Positions 8,863 through 17,094 of a stretch of DNA of 64,000 nt are shown here, piece after piece. Below the pieces are notes generated by a model. It saw only the letters and a list, made by a program, of their open reading frames with translations. It was not told where the DNA came from and searched no databases. The stretch spans positions 18,704 through 82,703 of the forward strand of contig NZ_JBDJKW010000017.1 in the NCBI RefSeq assembly GCF_039673065.1, written 5' to 3'. The position numbers and the translations under genes are program-made. The stretch comes from Allobosea sp039673065. GTDB lineage: Bacteria > Pseudomonadota > Alphaproteobacteria > Rhizobiales > Beijerinckiaceae. How positions within the stretch are numbered: position 1 is the first letter of the stretch; the number at the start of each line of letters is the position of its first letter.

Positions 8863-9089
8863 CCGAACGTCCCATCCAGGTCGGCGATACCGTGCGCCTG
8901 TCGTTCGGCTTCGCCGATCGCTCTGGAGAGGGGGATTACGAGATTATTCGCGTGATGCCGGCGCGGGAGAGCGGCGAGCGTCATTACCGGGTTCGAGGCA
9001 TCGATGGCCGCGAAAGGGCGATCGGTCACAACCAGATCATTGTTTCAAAAACAAAGGCCAAATCGCCGGTATCCGGCTCTCGGGAATGA
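8859..9089 (+). CDS. Small hypothetical protein at the end of the mannoside operon
   Basis: The protein has 76 residues and starts at an ATG overlapping the GH130 stop. The sequence GDTVRLSFGFADRSGEGDYEII looks like a small beta-barrel, and YRVRGIDGRERAI follows. I do not recognise a characterised family. Translational coupling places it in the mannoside operon, although the fold could equally be a nucleic-acid-binding barrel. Confidence 0.6.
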   Translation: MTERPIQVGDTVRLSFGFADRSGEGDYEIIRVMPARESGERHYRVRGIDGRERAIGHNQIIVSKTKAKSPVSGSRE

Positions 9090-9147
9090 TCAGGAGCGGC
9101 CCGGCATCGACCAGGAGGCTGTCGCCGCCCATCAGGAGGAAAGCAGA

Positions 9148-9510
9148 ATGACCGAGCATTCAAAATCCCGGACCCAGGCGGAGGCTGCGTTCCTGAAGAC
9201 GCAGACCCAATCGCTGTCGCGGAATCGCCTTCTGTCGGAGACAGAAAGCCTCAACCACGAACGCGACGCGAAGACGGCCCGGCTGACTTTCGCGGACGGC
9301 CTGCCGACGCCGTGCTACCTCGGCATAGGTCTCACCGGTCTCAGCGAGGATTGCGTCAGCCTTGGTGACGCTCAGCCAGCGGCGGATGGCAACGTCGACA
9401 TAAACAGGATCGATTTCGACGCCGAAGGCCCGTCGCCCGAGGCGCTCGGCTGCCATCATCGTCGTGCCCGAGCCAATGAAGGCGTCGAGCACGATGTCGC
9501 CGCGGCGTGA
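9148..9510 (+). pseudogene. Small Rhizobiales-type protein gene truncated by foreign DNA
   Basis: The first 46 residues (MTEHSKSRTQAEAAFLKTQ through KTARL, ending about 9285) match a small alpha-helical Rhizobiales protein type whose members, as I remember them, continue with a conserved ALRLAKEA-like tail. The ATG has a strong AGGAGGA at 9135-9141. After 9285 the frame runs antisense through a DNA methyltransferase gene to an accidental stop at 9510, so the native C-terminus is lost. The break marks one edge of a foreign insert. Whether a chimeric protein is made is unknown. Confidence 0.6.
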
Positions 9511-10614
9511 GCAATCGCGAATTGCGTCAGCGACGAGCGCGACCGGCTTCACGGTCGGGTGCATCTTCAGCTCGTCGAGCCGCCCAGCCCGGAAGCTGTT
9601 GATGCCGGCATAGTGCCAGACATTGCTGCGGCTACGCCCGCTCTGGCCCAGCCCGAAATTGTTGACGTGCGCCCCCCCGCCCTTCTTGAACACGAAAACG
9701 AGCTCGTGCTGCGAGCGGTAGAAACTCCCCTGCCCCGCGTTGGACTTCACCCACACGCAGAGATTCTTCAGCTCCGAGAACACGGCGGTTCCCGCTGCCA
9801 TCAGCTCGCCGACATGGCGCCAGTCCATGCAGACGAAATGGATCGAGCCGTCGACCGCATTGCGCTCGCAGACGGCAAGGCTCTCGGTCAGAAAGGTCGT
9901 GAAGGCCTCGGCGCTCATCTCCCCCGAGGCGAAGGCGAACTCTGGGTGTTTGATCGCACCGCGGCCCTGGACATGGCCGAGGAAGGGCACGTTGTAGGGC
10001 GGATCAATAAAGACCATCTGCGCCTGTCCCCCTTCCATCAATCGGGCGACAGCGGCCTCATCACGAGCGTCGGCGCAGATCAGCCTATGACGACCGAGCA
10101 GCCAGAGATCGCCCTTCTCGACAGCCGGGTCGCCTGCTGCTGGAACCTGATCGTCGGGTTCAGCCTCATCATCGAGATCGGCCGCCAGAGCATCGATCTC
10201 AGCCGCATCGAAGCCTGTCAGCGTGATATCCAATCCCTCTGCATCGAGTAGGCTAGTGAGTTCGCCAAGTTCGACTGCGAGCAAGTCCCGGTCCCAGCCA
10301 GCATTCTCAGCGATTTTGTTGTCGGCCAGCATCAGCGCCCGCCGCTGAGCCGCACTGAGCCCGGCAATGCAGAGGGTCGGGATTTCGTCGAGCCGCAGTT
10401 CCGCAGCCGCACACAGACGACCATGGCCCGCGAGCACTCCGCCCTTCTCATCGATCAGCACAGGATTGGTGAAGCCGAACTGCTCGATGCTCCGCGCGAT
10501 CTGGGCGACCTGAGCTTTGGAATGAGTGCGCGCGTTCCGCGCGGACGGACGAAGCGACGCAATCGGGCGAAGTTCGATCTGTCGTGAAATTTGAATGCTA
10601 GGATTGGGTTTCAA
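9160..10614 (-). CDS. ParB-domain site-specific DNA methyltransferase
   Basis: The protein has 484 residues. An N-terminal ParB/sulfiredoxin-type domain spans about 10-110 (VLAGHGRLCAAAEL) and an N4/N6-type methylase follows, with the catalytic DPPY in VFIDPPYN and the AdoMet motif DAFIGSGTTMMAAE. Such fusions are typical of prophages and integrative elements. The start is TTG 10614 with GGAG about 12 bases upstream. The last roughly 40 residues are the antisense of the truncated small gene at 9148, so the reading frame runs past its original end across the insertion junction. No cognate restriction gene is visible, which suggests a modification or anti-restriction role. Confidence 0.85.
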   Translation of the reverse strand: MKPNPSIQISRQIELRPIASLRPSARNARTHSKAQVAQIARSIEQFGFTNPVLIDEKGGVLAGHGRLCAAAELRLDEIPTLCIAGLSAAQRRALMLADNKIAENAGWDRDLLAVELGELTSLLDAEGLDITLTGFDAAEIDALAADLDDEAEPDDQVPAAGDPAVEKGDLWLLGRHRLICADARDEAAVARLMEGGQAQMVFIDPPYNVPFLGHVQGRGAIKHPEFAFASGEMSAEAFTTFLTESLAVCERNAVDGSIHFVCMDWRHVGELMAAGTAVFSELKNLCVWVKSNAGQGSFYRSQHELVFVFKKGGGAHVNNFGLGQSGRSRSNVWHYAGINSFRAGRLDELKMHPTVKPVALVADAIRDCSRRGDIVLDAFIGSGTTMMAAERLGRRAFGVEIDPVYVDVAIRRWLSVTKADAILAETGETYAEVARRRQAVRESQPGRLRVAFVVEAFCLRQKAIPRQRLGLRLQERSLRLGPGF

Positions 10615-10645
10615 TTTTGCAAACTCCGCGCTGGTCGTCGTGGAT

Positions 10646-11344
10646 TCAGGTGCCGCGTCTGCGCCCGCGGCGCGCCGGCTGCGTGTTCGACAACAGGTGA
10701 TTGAGCTGGATGAACGGGTTCATGAGCTCGACGACGAGCGTGGGACTATTCGAATAGCCATCCAGCTTCAGTCGCCTTTCGAGCTCCTTTTTTCCTCGGC
10801 AGATATTGTCGGGTCGGGGCCCATCCTTGCCCGCGATCGTGCGCGTCACGTCCCCGACAGCTTCGAGGTCCGCATGGATACAAAAGAACACCATGTTCTC
10901 GAGGCCCTCGACCACATTGCCCTTCGCGAGGAGCTTCTCCCGTCCAACCGCGTTCGCGGCAGCGACAACCGTCCCCTCGATATCGAGCAGCGAGGCGATA
11001 TCCACTTCGCTCATTCTTCGGTGCTCTCGCTCAAGCGCCTCGCGAAACCTGCGAAGTGAAGAGAGCGCTTTGCCCTGCGGCAAGCCGCAACTCATCAAGC
11101 GCAGAGCGATAAACAAGGCGAGCACAGAATACGCCGAGAAGGTGACATCGCGCCCAGAGCCGACCGCATCGCTGTCATGAAACGCGAATACAGAAGGTGT
11201 GACGCTACCCGATGGCGGCTTACTCTTTCGATCGAGGTCGAGCAGACGCTTGATCCGAGTCATTATGATATCGTCCGGCAAGCCCGAGTAGCTCGACCGA
11301 ATGGCCTTAATTAGGACCTCGTTGACTTGGTTGCGCTTGAACAT
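10646..11344 (-). CDS. Hypothetical protein co-transcribed with the methyltransferase
   Basis: The protein has 232 residues in a lower-GC region than its surroundings, consistent with acquired DNA. The ATG at 11344 is preceded by GAGG; the frame itself opens at 11362. It begins MFKRNQVNEVLIKAIRSSYS, has a hydrophobic middle (YSVLALFIALRLMSCGL) that may be a buried helix, and ends in an Arg-rich tail (PARRGRRRGT). I do not recognise a family. It lies 31 bp upstream of the ParB-methyltransferase on the same strand and is probably part of the same element. Confidence 0.65.
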   Translation of the reverse strand: MFKRNQVNEVLIKAIRSSYSGLPDDIIMTRIKRLLDLDRKSKPPSGSVTPSVFAFHDSDAVGSGRDVTFSAYSVLALFIALRLMSCGLPQGKALSSLRRFREALEREHRRMSEVDIASLLDIEGTVVAAANAVGREKLLAKGNVVEGLENMVFFCIHADLEAVGDVTRTIAGKDGPRPDNICRGKKELERRLKLDGYSNSPTLVVELMNPFIQLNHLLSNTQPARRGRRRGT

Positions 11345-12194
11345 TGAAACCTCAGTACGCACCGCAATCTGCAGCAGCGGAATTGCGGTGTCAAGTTGGA
11401 CTTTTATTTCAGGGCGCGCAACGCCTTGCTCCGGGCGACAACTCCGGCTGACGGCCGCTGATCAACAGTCGAAGTTTCCCTGTTCCCGCTCTAGGGAGAA
11501 CTCTGGCTAACTCACTGAATTGTCCAAGGAAGTGTCGCGGCTTCGCGGCTGAGAAAACGCCGATTTTCCGCGGTTTCTCTGTTTCTTTCCGTGTTAGCAG
11601 GGAAACTCACTGCAGAGACGGGTGCTCGACGGACTGCCAGCAGCACCAGCGTTTTCCAGTCAGATGGACGACCTCGCCATAAGCGCCTCCGGTGCTGAAG
11701 GCGCCTGGTAGCGCGGCTTTCGCAGGCCGCGATGGCGTGGACGATCCGTGGACCGTGCCCCGCTCTGTGCTCGACCCGGGATGCCGTCATGGCCGGGTGC
11801 CGTTCGCCACATGCGATCGCCGGGCTTCATGGTCCCTGCGATCTCCGCACGTCTGTGCGCTGCGGATCAGCGTTGATGGATCGTTTTCCCCAGGCGGACG
11901 CGCACCCTCACCGATCGCAGGAAACAAATCGCGCTGCGACGCAAGGTCAGCGACGAGCAAGGCTTTTTATTTCCGGCAGCCGGGAAAGCTCATAGATCGC
12001 GTCGCATTCGCGCGATCATATCGCGACAGTATGTCTCCGAGAAAGACATTCTCTCACAACCATATCCGCAAAAGCCATGCGCGAAACGGAGATACACCCC
12101 AAATTTATCAGGGCGCGGGGGTTGTCGGCGCGGGCGCCGGGATCGATGGTCCCGCGGGCGAGTACGCAGAATCGTCCAACCGGGGGGCGCCACG
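11345..12194. other. Long intergenic region, probable remnant of mobile DNA and arc promoter
   Basis: No convincing gene is present. An imperfect inverted repeat (arms 11551-11560 and 11570-11579, one mismatch) lies in sequence with interrupted GAAAC/GTTTC-type tracts, which in my experience often surround rhizobial integrative DNA. Nearer the next gene a GATCGCG...CGCGATC pair (11995-12001 and 12011-12017) could be an operator for the arginine operon. No integrase gene or att-type repeat was found. Confidence 0.4.
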
Positions 12195-13631
12195 ATGACG
12201 GACAAGGCGACAGGAAAGCTGTCTCTACCGGCCCTGACGGCCATGGTCGTCGGCTCCATGGTCGGCGCCGGCATCTTCAACCTGCCGGGGCGCTTCGCCA
12301 CGGCGACGGGGCCCTTCGGCGCGATCATCGCCTGGCTGGTCGCCGGCACCGGCATGTACATGCTGGCGCGCGTGTTCCAGTCGCTGGCGCAGCGCCGTCC
12401 CGACATCGATTCCGGCGTGTTCGCCTATGCCAAGGCCGGCTTCGGCGACTATATGGGCTTCCTCTCGGCCTTCGGCTACTGGCTGGGCAGTTGCCTCGGC
12501 AACGTCTTCTACTGGGTGCTGATCGGCTCGACGCTGGGGCGCTTCTTCCCGGACCTGTTCGGCGACGGCTCGAGCGCGGTGGCGATCATCGTCTCGCTGG
12601 TCGGCATCTGGGCCTTCCACTTCATGATCCTGCGCGGCGTCGAGCAGGCGGCGGTGGTCAACACCATCGTCACCATCGCCAAGGTCGTGCCGCTGCTGGT
12701 GGCGGTCATCGCCATGGCGATCGCCTTCAACTTCAGCCAGTTCTCCGAGAACTTCTTCGGCGGCGTCGGCATGCCGGAAAAGACCCTGCTCGCCCAGGTG
12801 CGCGACACCATGCTGATCACGGTGTTCGTCTTCCTCGGCATCGAGGGCGCCAGCGTCTATTCGCGCTTCGCCAAGACGCGGCGCGACGTCGGCACCGCCA
12901 CCATTCTCGGCTTCGTCGGCGTCACCGGGCTGATGGTCGCCGTCACCCTGCTGCCCTACGCCACCGCGCCGCGCGCCGCGATCGCCGGGGTGCAGAATCC
13001 CTCGCTCGCCGGGGCGCTGGAACTGGTCGTCGGCCATTGGGGCGCGGTGCTGATCTCGATCGGCGTGCTGGTCTCGGTGCTCGGCGCCTATCTCGCCTGG
13101 TCGCTGATCTGCGCCGAGGTGCTGTTCGCGGCGGCGAAGTCGAGCGACATGCCCAGGCTCTTCGCGGCGCAGAACCGCAACCGCGTGCCGGCCAATGCGC
13201 TCTGGCTGACCAATATCGTGGTCTCGCTGTTCGTGATCTCGACCTTCTGGTCCCGCGACGCCTTCAACTTCATGCTCGACATGACCAGCGTCACCGCGCT
13301 GCTGCCCTATCTGCTGGTCGCCGGCTACGGCGTGCTGGTGGCCAGGCGCGGCGAGGGCTACGAGCCCGGCCGTCCCGACAGCCGCGGGCGCGACCAGCTC
13401 TTCGCCTGGCTCGCCGTGGTCTACACCCTGTTCATGTTCGTCGCGGCCGGCCTGAAATACGTGCTGCTGGTCGCCGTGCTCTTCGTGCCCGGCACGGTCC
13501 TCTACGTCTGGGCGCGGCGCGAGCAGCGGGCGCAGCTGTTCACGCCGGTGGAGCTCGTCGTCTTCCTGGTGACGCTGGCGGGGGGGCTGATCGGCACCTA
13601 CGCGCTGCTCACCGGCCTGATCAAACCCTGA
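12195..13631 (+). CDS. arcD: APC-family arginine/ornithine antiporter-like protein (first copy)
   Basis: The protein has 478 residues and about 12-13 transmembrane helices of the basic amino acid/polyamine antiporter family. The helix-1 motif GSMVGAGIFNLP, the region FVFLGIEGASVYSRFA and YLAWSLICAEVLF are typical of ArcD/ArgO-type exchangers, which import arginine in exchange for ornithine or another product. The ATG at 12195 has a G-rich Shine-Dalgarno. It is followed after 17 bp by arginine deiminase, so substrate supply to that enzyme is the likely role. The exchanged product may be citrulline here, since no ornithine-forming enzyme is present. Confidence 0.85.
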   Translation: MTDKATGKLSLPALTAMVVGSMVGAGIFNLPGRFATATGPFGAIIAWLVAGTGMYMLARVFQSLAQRRPDIDSGVFAYAKAGFGDYMGFLSAFGYWLGSCLGNVFYWVLIGSTLGRFFPDLFGDGSSAVAIIVSLVGIWAFHFMILRGVEQAAVVNTIVTIAKVVPLLVAVIAMAIAFNFSQFSENFFGGVGMPEKTLLAQVRDTMLITVFVFLGIEGASVYSRFAKTRRDVGTATILGFVGVTGLMVAVTLLPYATAPRAAIAGVQNPSLAGALELVVGHWGAVLISIGVLVSVLGAYLAWSLICAEVLFAAAKSSDMPRLFAAQNRNRVPANALWLTNIVVSLFVISTFWSRDAFNFMLDMTSVTALLPYLLVAGYGVLVARRGEGYEPGRPDSRGRDQLFAWLAVVYTLFMFVAAGLKYVLLVAVLFVPGTVLYVWARREQRAQLFTPVELVVFLVTLAGGLIGTYALLTGLIKP

Positions 13632-13648
13632 ACCGCGGAGTTTTCACG

Positions 13649-14884
13649 ATGACATATCAGTTTGGGGTCCATTCCGAGGTCGGCCAGCTGCGCAAGGTCA
13701 TGGTCTGCTCGCCCGGGCGGGCGCATCAGCGCCTGACGCCGAGCAACTGCGATTCCCTGCTGTTCGACGACGTGCTCTGGGTCGACGTCGCCAAGCGCGA
13801 CCATTTCGACTTCATGACCAAGATGCGCGATCGCGGCATCGAGGTGGTCGAGATGCACAACCTGCTGGCCGAGACCGTCGCCATCCCCGAGGCGAAGGCC
13901 TGGATCCTCGACAACCAGGTGGTGCCGAACCAGATCGGCACCGGCTTCGTCGACGAGGTCCGCTCCTATCTCGAGGGCCTGTCGCATCGCCATCTCGCCG
14001 AGACGCTGATAGGCGGGCTCTCCACCCACGAGTTCCCGGAGACGATCGGCGGCGAGACGCTGGCGCTGATCCGCGACGCGGCCGGCGTCAACGAATACCT
14101 GCTGCCGCCGCTGCCCAACACGCTCTACACCCGCGACACCACCTGCTGGATCTATGGCGGTGTCACGCTGAACCCGCTCTACTGGCCGGCGCGGCACGAG
14201 GAGACCATCCTCACCACCGCGATCTACCGCTTCCATCCCGACTTCGCCGGCAAGGTGAACGTCTGGTGGGGCGACCCGACGCAGGATTGGGGGCTGGCGA
14301 CGCTGGAAGGCGGCGACGTGATGCCGATCGGCAAGGGCAACGTGCTGATCGGCATGAGCGAGCGCACCTCGCGCCAGGCGATCAGCCAGCTCGCCGTCGA
14401 GCTCTTCGCCCGCGGCGCCGCCGAGCGCGTCATCATCGCCGCCATGCCGAAGCTGCGCGCCGCGATGCATCTCGACACGGTCTTCACCTTCGCCGACCGC
14501 GACTGCGTGCTGATCTATCCCGACATCGTCGACCGCATCCAGTGCTTCTCCTACCGGCCGGACGGCAAGGGCGGGCTCGAACTGCGCAAGGATGGCGGCC
14601 TGATCGAGACGGTGCGCGAGGCGCTCGGCCTCAAGGCGCTGCGCGTCGTCGAGACCGGCGGCAACGACTACATGCGCGAGCGCACGCAGTGGGATTCCGG
14701 CGCCAACCTGGTCTGCGCCGCGCCGGGCGTGGTCTTCGCCTATGACCGCAACACCTATGCCAACACGCTGCTGCGCAAGGCCGGGATCGAGGTGATCACC
14801 ATCGACGGCTCGGAGCTCGGCCGCGGGCGCGGCGGCGGGCATTGCATGACCTGCCCGATCATCCGCGACCCGGTGGATTTCTGA
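13649..14884 (+). CDS. arcA: Arginine deiminase
   Basis: This 411-residue enzyme hydrolyses arginine to citrulline and ammonia in the cytoplasm. The catalytic elements are all visible: LPNTLYTRD, HLDTVFTF with the His-x-Asp pair, GGNDYMRERTQW and the nucleophile Cys in GGGHCMTCP near the C-terminus. The length is normal for the family. The start at 13649 follows CGGAG. It lies between two antiporter genes, while the downstream genes of the standard pathway (arcB ornithine carbamoyltransferase, arcC carbamate kinase) are absent from this window. The local system may therefore serve ammonia production or acid resistance and not ATP formation. Confidence 0.93.
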   Translation: MTYQFGVHSEVGQLRKVMVCSPGRAHQRLTPSNCDSLLFDDVLWVDVAKRDHFDFMTKMRDRGIEVVEMHNLLAETVAIPEAKAWILDNQVVPNQIGTGFVDEVRSYLEGLSHRHLAETLIGGLSTHEFPETIGGETLALIRDAAGVNEYLLPPLPNTLYTRDTTCWIYGGVTLNPLYWPARHEETILTTAIYRFHPDFAGKVNVWWGDPTQDWGLATLEGGDVMPIGKGNVLIGMSERTSRQAISQLAVELFARGAAERVIIAAMPKLRAAMHLDTVFTFADRDCVLIYPDIVDRIQCFSYRPDGKGGLELRKDGGLIETVREALGLKALRVVETGGNDYMRERTQWDSGANLVCAAPGVVFAYDRNTYANTLLRKAGIEVITIDGSELGRGRGGGHCMTCPIIRDPVDF

Positions 14885-14906
14885 GCCTGCCCGGCGGCGG
14901 GAGCGT

Positions 14907-14939
14907 GAGACAGCGGCGGGCCCGGCCCGCCGCCGTCTC
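14907..14939. terminator. Strong hairpin between arcA and the second antiporter gene
   Basis: GAGAC plus GCGGCGGGC pairs with GCCCGCCGC plus GTCTC around a 3-nt loop, giving 14 GC-rich pairs and one A-C mismatch. No T-run follows. It may act as an attenuator, a factor-dependent terminator or an RNA-stabilising stem that lowers expression of the second antiporter relative to arcA. Confidence 0.5.
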
Positions 14940-14968
14940 GCCCGCGCGCCCCGCCTCCCGGTGACCGC

Positions 14969-16399
14969 ATGACCCAGCGCCCCGACCAGAGCTTCGCCCT
15001 GCCGACGCTGACCGCCATGGTGGTCGGCTCGATGGTCGGCGCCGGCATCTTCTCGCTGCCGCAGACCTTCGGCCGCGTCACCGGCGGGCTCGGCGCCCTG
15101 ATCGCCTGGGCGATCGCCGGCGGCGGCATGCTGATGCTCGCCTTCGTCTTCCAGACCCTGTCGCGCCGCAAGCCGGAGCTCGACGCCGGCGTCTACGCCT
15201 ATGCGCGCGCCGGCTTCGGCGCCTATCCCGGCTTCCTCTCGGCGCTCGGCTACTGGACGGTGTGCTGCCTCGGCAACGTCTCCTACTGGGTGCTGGTCAA
15301 GTCGACGCTGGGGGCGCTGTTCCCGGTCTTCGGCGACGGCAACACGGTGGCGGCGGTGGCGGTCTCCTCGGTCGGCGTCTGGATCGTGCACATGCTGATC
15401 CTGCGCGGCGTCCGGCAGGCGGCGGCGATGAACACCGTCGTCACCGTCGCCAAGATCATCCCGATCCTGATCTTCATCGCGCTGGTGGCGCTGGCCTTCG
15501 ACCCGGAAATCTTCGCTGCGAGCTTCCGCGGCGGGCCGGGGCTGGAGGGCCAGGGGCTGGCGGCGCAGGTGCGCGGCACCATGCTGGTCACGGTGTTCGT
15601 CTTCGTCGGCATCGAGGGCGCCAGCGTCTATTCGCGCTATGCGCGCCGGCGCGCCGATGTCGGCATCGCCACGCTCTTCGGCTTCCTGGCGGTGCTGTGC
15701 CTGCTGGTTTCGGTGACGCTGCTCTCCTATGGCGTGCTGCCGCGGGCCGAGCTCGCCGGGCTGCGCAACCCGTCCATGGCCGGCGTGCTGCAGGCCGTGG
15801 TCGGGCGCTGGGGCGCGGTCTTCGTCAGCTTAGGCCTGTTGATCTCGGTGCTTGGGGCCTATCTCTCCTGGTCGCTGCTCTCCGCCGAGGTGCTGTTCAG
15901 CGCGGCGAAGGCGGGCTCGATGCCGCGCTTCCTGGCCGGCGAGAACCGCAACGGCGTGCCCGCCGCGGCGCTCTGGCTCTCGAACGGGCTGGTGCAGCTC
16001 TTCCTGATCCTGACGCTGTTCGCCGAGGAAGCCTTCCTGCTGGCGCTGAAGCTGACCTCCTCGATGATCCTGCTGCCCTATCTGCTGGTCGCCGCCTACG
16101 GGCTGAAGCTGGCGCTCGGCGGCGAGCGCGCGCGGCCGGGCGAGCGCCGGCGGCGGCGCGACATCGTGGTCGCCGGGCTCGCCACGCTCTACACGGCCGG
16201 GCTGGTCTATGCCGGCGGGCTGAGCTTCCTGCTGCTCTCGGCCGTGCTCTATGCGCCGGGCACGGCGCTGTTCATCCTGTCGCAACGCGAGCGCGGCACG
16301 CGCATGTTCACGCGGGCGGAGGCGGTGCTGTTCGCGCTGATCTGCCTGGCGGCGGCGGCGGCGCTCCACGGCCTCTGGTCCGGCCGCATCACCCTCTGA
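14969..16399 (+). CDS. arcD: APC-family arginine antiporter-like protein (second copy)
   Basis: The protein has 476 residues and is a close paralog of the copy at 12195. It has the same helix-1 motif GSMVGAGIFSLP, the same FVFVGIEGASVYSRYA stretch and similar length and topology. Local duplication is the simplest origin, although the C-terminal halves differ enough that the substrates may be different. It lies 84 bp after arcA, beyond a strong hairpin. One copy may exchange arginine and the other export citrulline or a polyamine. This is inference from position. Confidence 0.82.
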   Translation: MTQRPDQSFALPTLTAMVVGSMVGAGIFSLPQTFGRVTGGLGALIAWAIAGGGMLMLAFVFQTLSRRKPELDAGVYAYARAGFGAYPGFLSALGYWTVCCLGNVSYWVLVKSTLGALFPVFGDGNTVAAVAVSSVGVWIVHMLILRGVRQAAAMNTVVTVAKIIPILIFIALVALAFDPEIFAASFRGGPGLEGQGLAAQVRGTMLVTVFVFVGIEGASVYSRYARRRADVGIATLFGFLAVLCLLVSVTLLSYGVLPRAELAGLRNPSMAGVLQAVVGRWGAVFVSLGLLISVLGAYLSWSLLSAEVLFSAAKAGSMPRFLAGENRNGVPAAALWLSNGLVQLFLILTLFAEEAFLLALKLTSSMILLPYLLVAAYGLKLALGGERARPGERRRRRDIVVAGLATLYTAGLVYAGGLSFLLLSAVLYAPGTALFILSQRERGTRMFTRAEAVLFALICLAAAAALHGLWSGRITL

Positions 16400-16417
16400 C
16401 AGGCCCGGAGCCCCCTG

Positions 16418-16918
16418 ATGATCCGACGCATGGTCTCGGCGAGCCGCTACATCATCGCGATCCCCTTCGCGTTCACCTTCCTGTTCGCGCTGTTCCTGAT
16501 CGTCTACCAGAGCGTCTCGGTGGTGCGCACGGTCTTCACCATCAACAGCATCGCCGAGTTCTCGGTCGCCTCGGTGAAGAGCATCGCCATCGCGATCATC
16601 GAATGCATCGACGTCTACCTGATCGCGATCGGCGCCTACATCATCAGCATCGGGCTCTACTCGCTGTTCATCGACTATGACGCGCCGCTGCCGCGCTGGC
16701 TGCAGTTCGACGATCTCGACGACCTCAAGCGCAACCTGATCAGCATCATCGTCGCCGTGCTGGCGGTGCTCTTCCTCAAGGAGGTGTTCTCCTGGGACGG
16801 CGGCCGCGACATCCTCTCGCTCGGCCTGTCGATCAGCGCGATGATCCTGGCGCTCGTGCTGTTCATCGTGAAGTTCAAGTCGCTGCCCAAGGCCGCCGAC
16901 CACCGGCAGGACGACTGA
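16418..16918 (+). CDS. YqhA family (UPF0114) membrane protein
   Basis: The protein has 166 residues and about four transmembrane helices: IIAIPFAFTFLFALFLIVY, an EC-IDVYLIAIGAYIISIGLYSLFI stretch, LISIIVAVLAVLFLKEVF and ISAMILALVLFIVKF. The GLYSLFI and LDDLKRNL motifs are typical of the UPF0114/YqhA family, whose function is not firmly known. The start at 16418 follows CGGAG and lies 18 bp after the second antiporter, so it is likely in the arginine operon. A role in acid or energy stress fits the context but is inferred. Confidence 0.82.
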   Translation: MIRRMVSASRYIIAIPFAFTFLFALFLIVYQSVSVVRTVFTINSIAEFSVASVKSIAIAIIECIDVYLIAIGAYIISIGLYSLFIDYDAPLPRWLQFDDLDDLKRNLISIIVAVLAVLFLKEVFSWDGGRDILSLGLSISAMILALVLFIVKFKSLPKAADHRQDD

Positions 16919-17094
16919 GCCGCGGGGCGATCGCGCGGCGCGACGCGGCGCCGGGTCTCGCCATCCGGGTCTCGCCAGGACGCGCTCGCCGCGCTATCGA
17001 TCCGCCGCTGCGGCTTCGGACGGGCATCGCCCCCGACGGGCCGCCCCTCCTGGCGCGGCGGGCGCCGCAGCGCAGACGGCAAGGACGAATCGGA

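Noticed and set aside
9160..11344. A complete restriction-modification or defence system
   Set aside because: Only a ParB-domain methyltransferase and one unknown protein are present, with no nuclease motif, so a defence role is not supported.
11692..12198. A 168-residue frame upstream of the first antiporter
   Set aside because: Its composition is unlike protein, no ribosome-binding site is visible and it would overlap the antiporter start. I treat the area as promoter region.
12077..13648. A long open frame that runs in front of and into arginine deiminase
   Set aside because: It is the +2 shadow of the antiporter gene, with Arg/Gly/His-rich low-complexity translation. The deiminase itself starts at 13649 with a Shine-Dalgarno.
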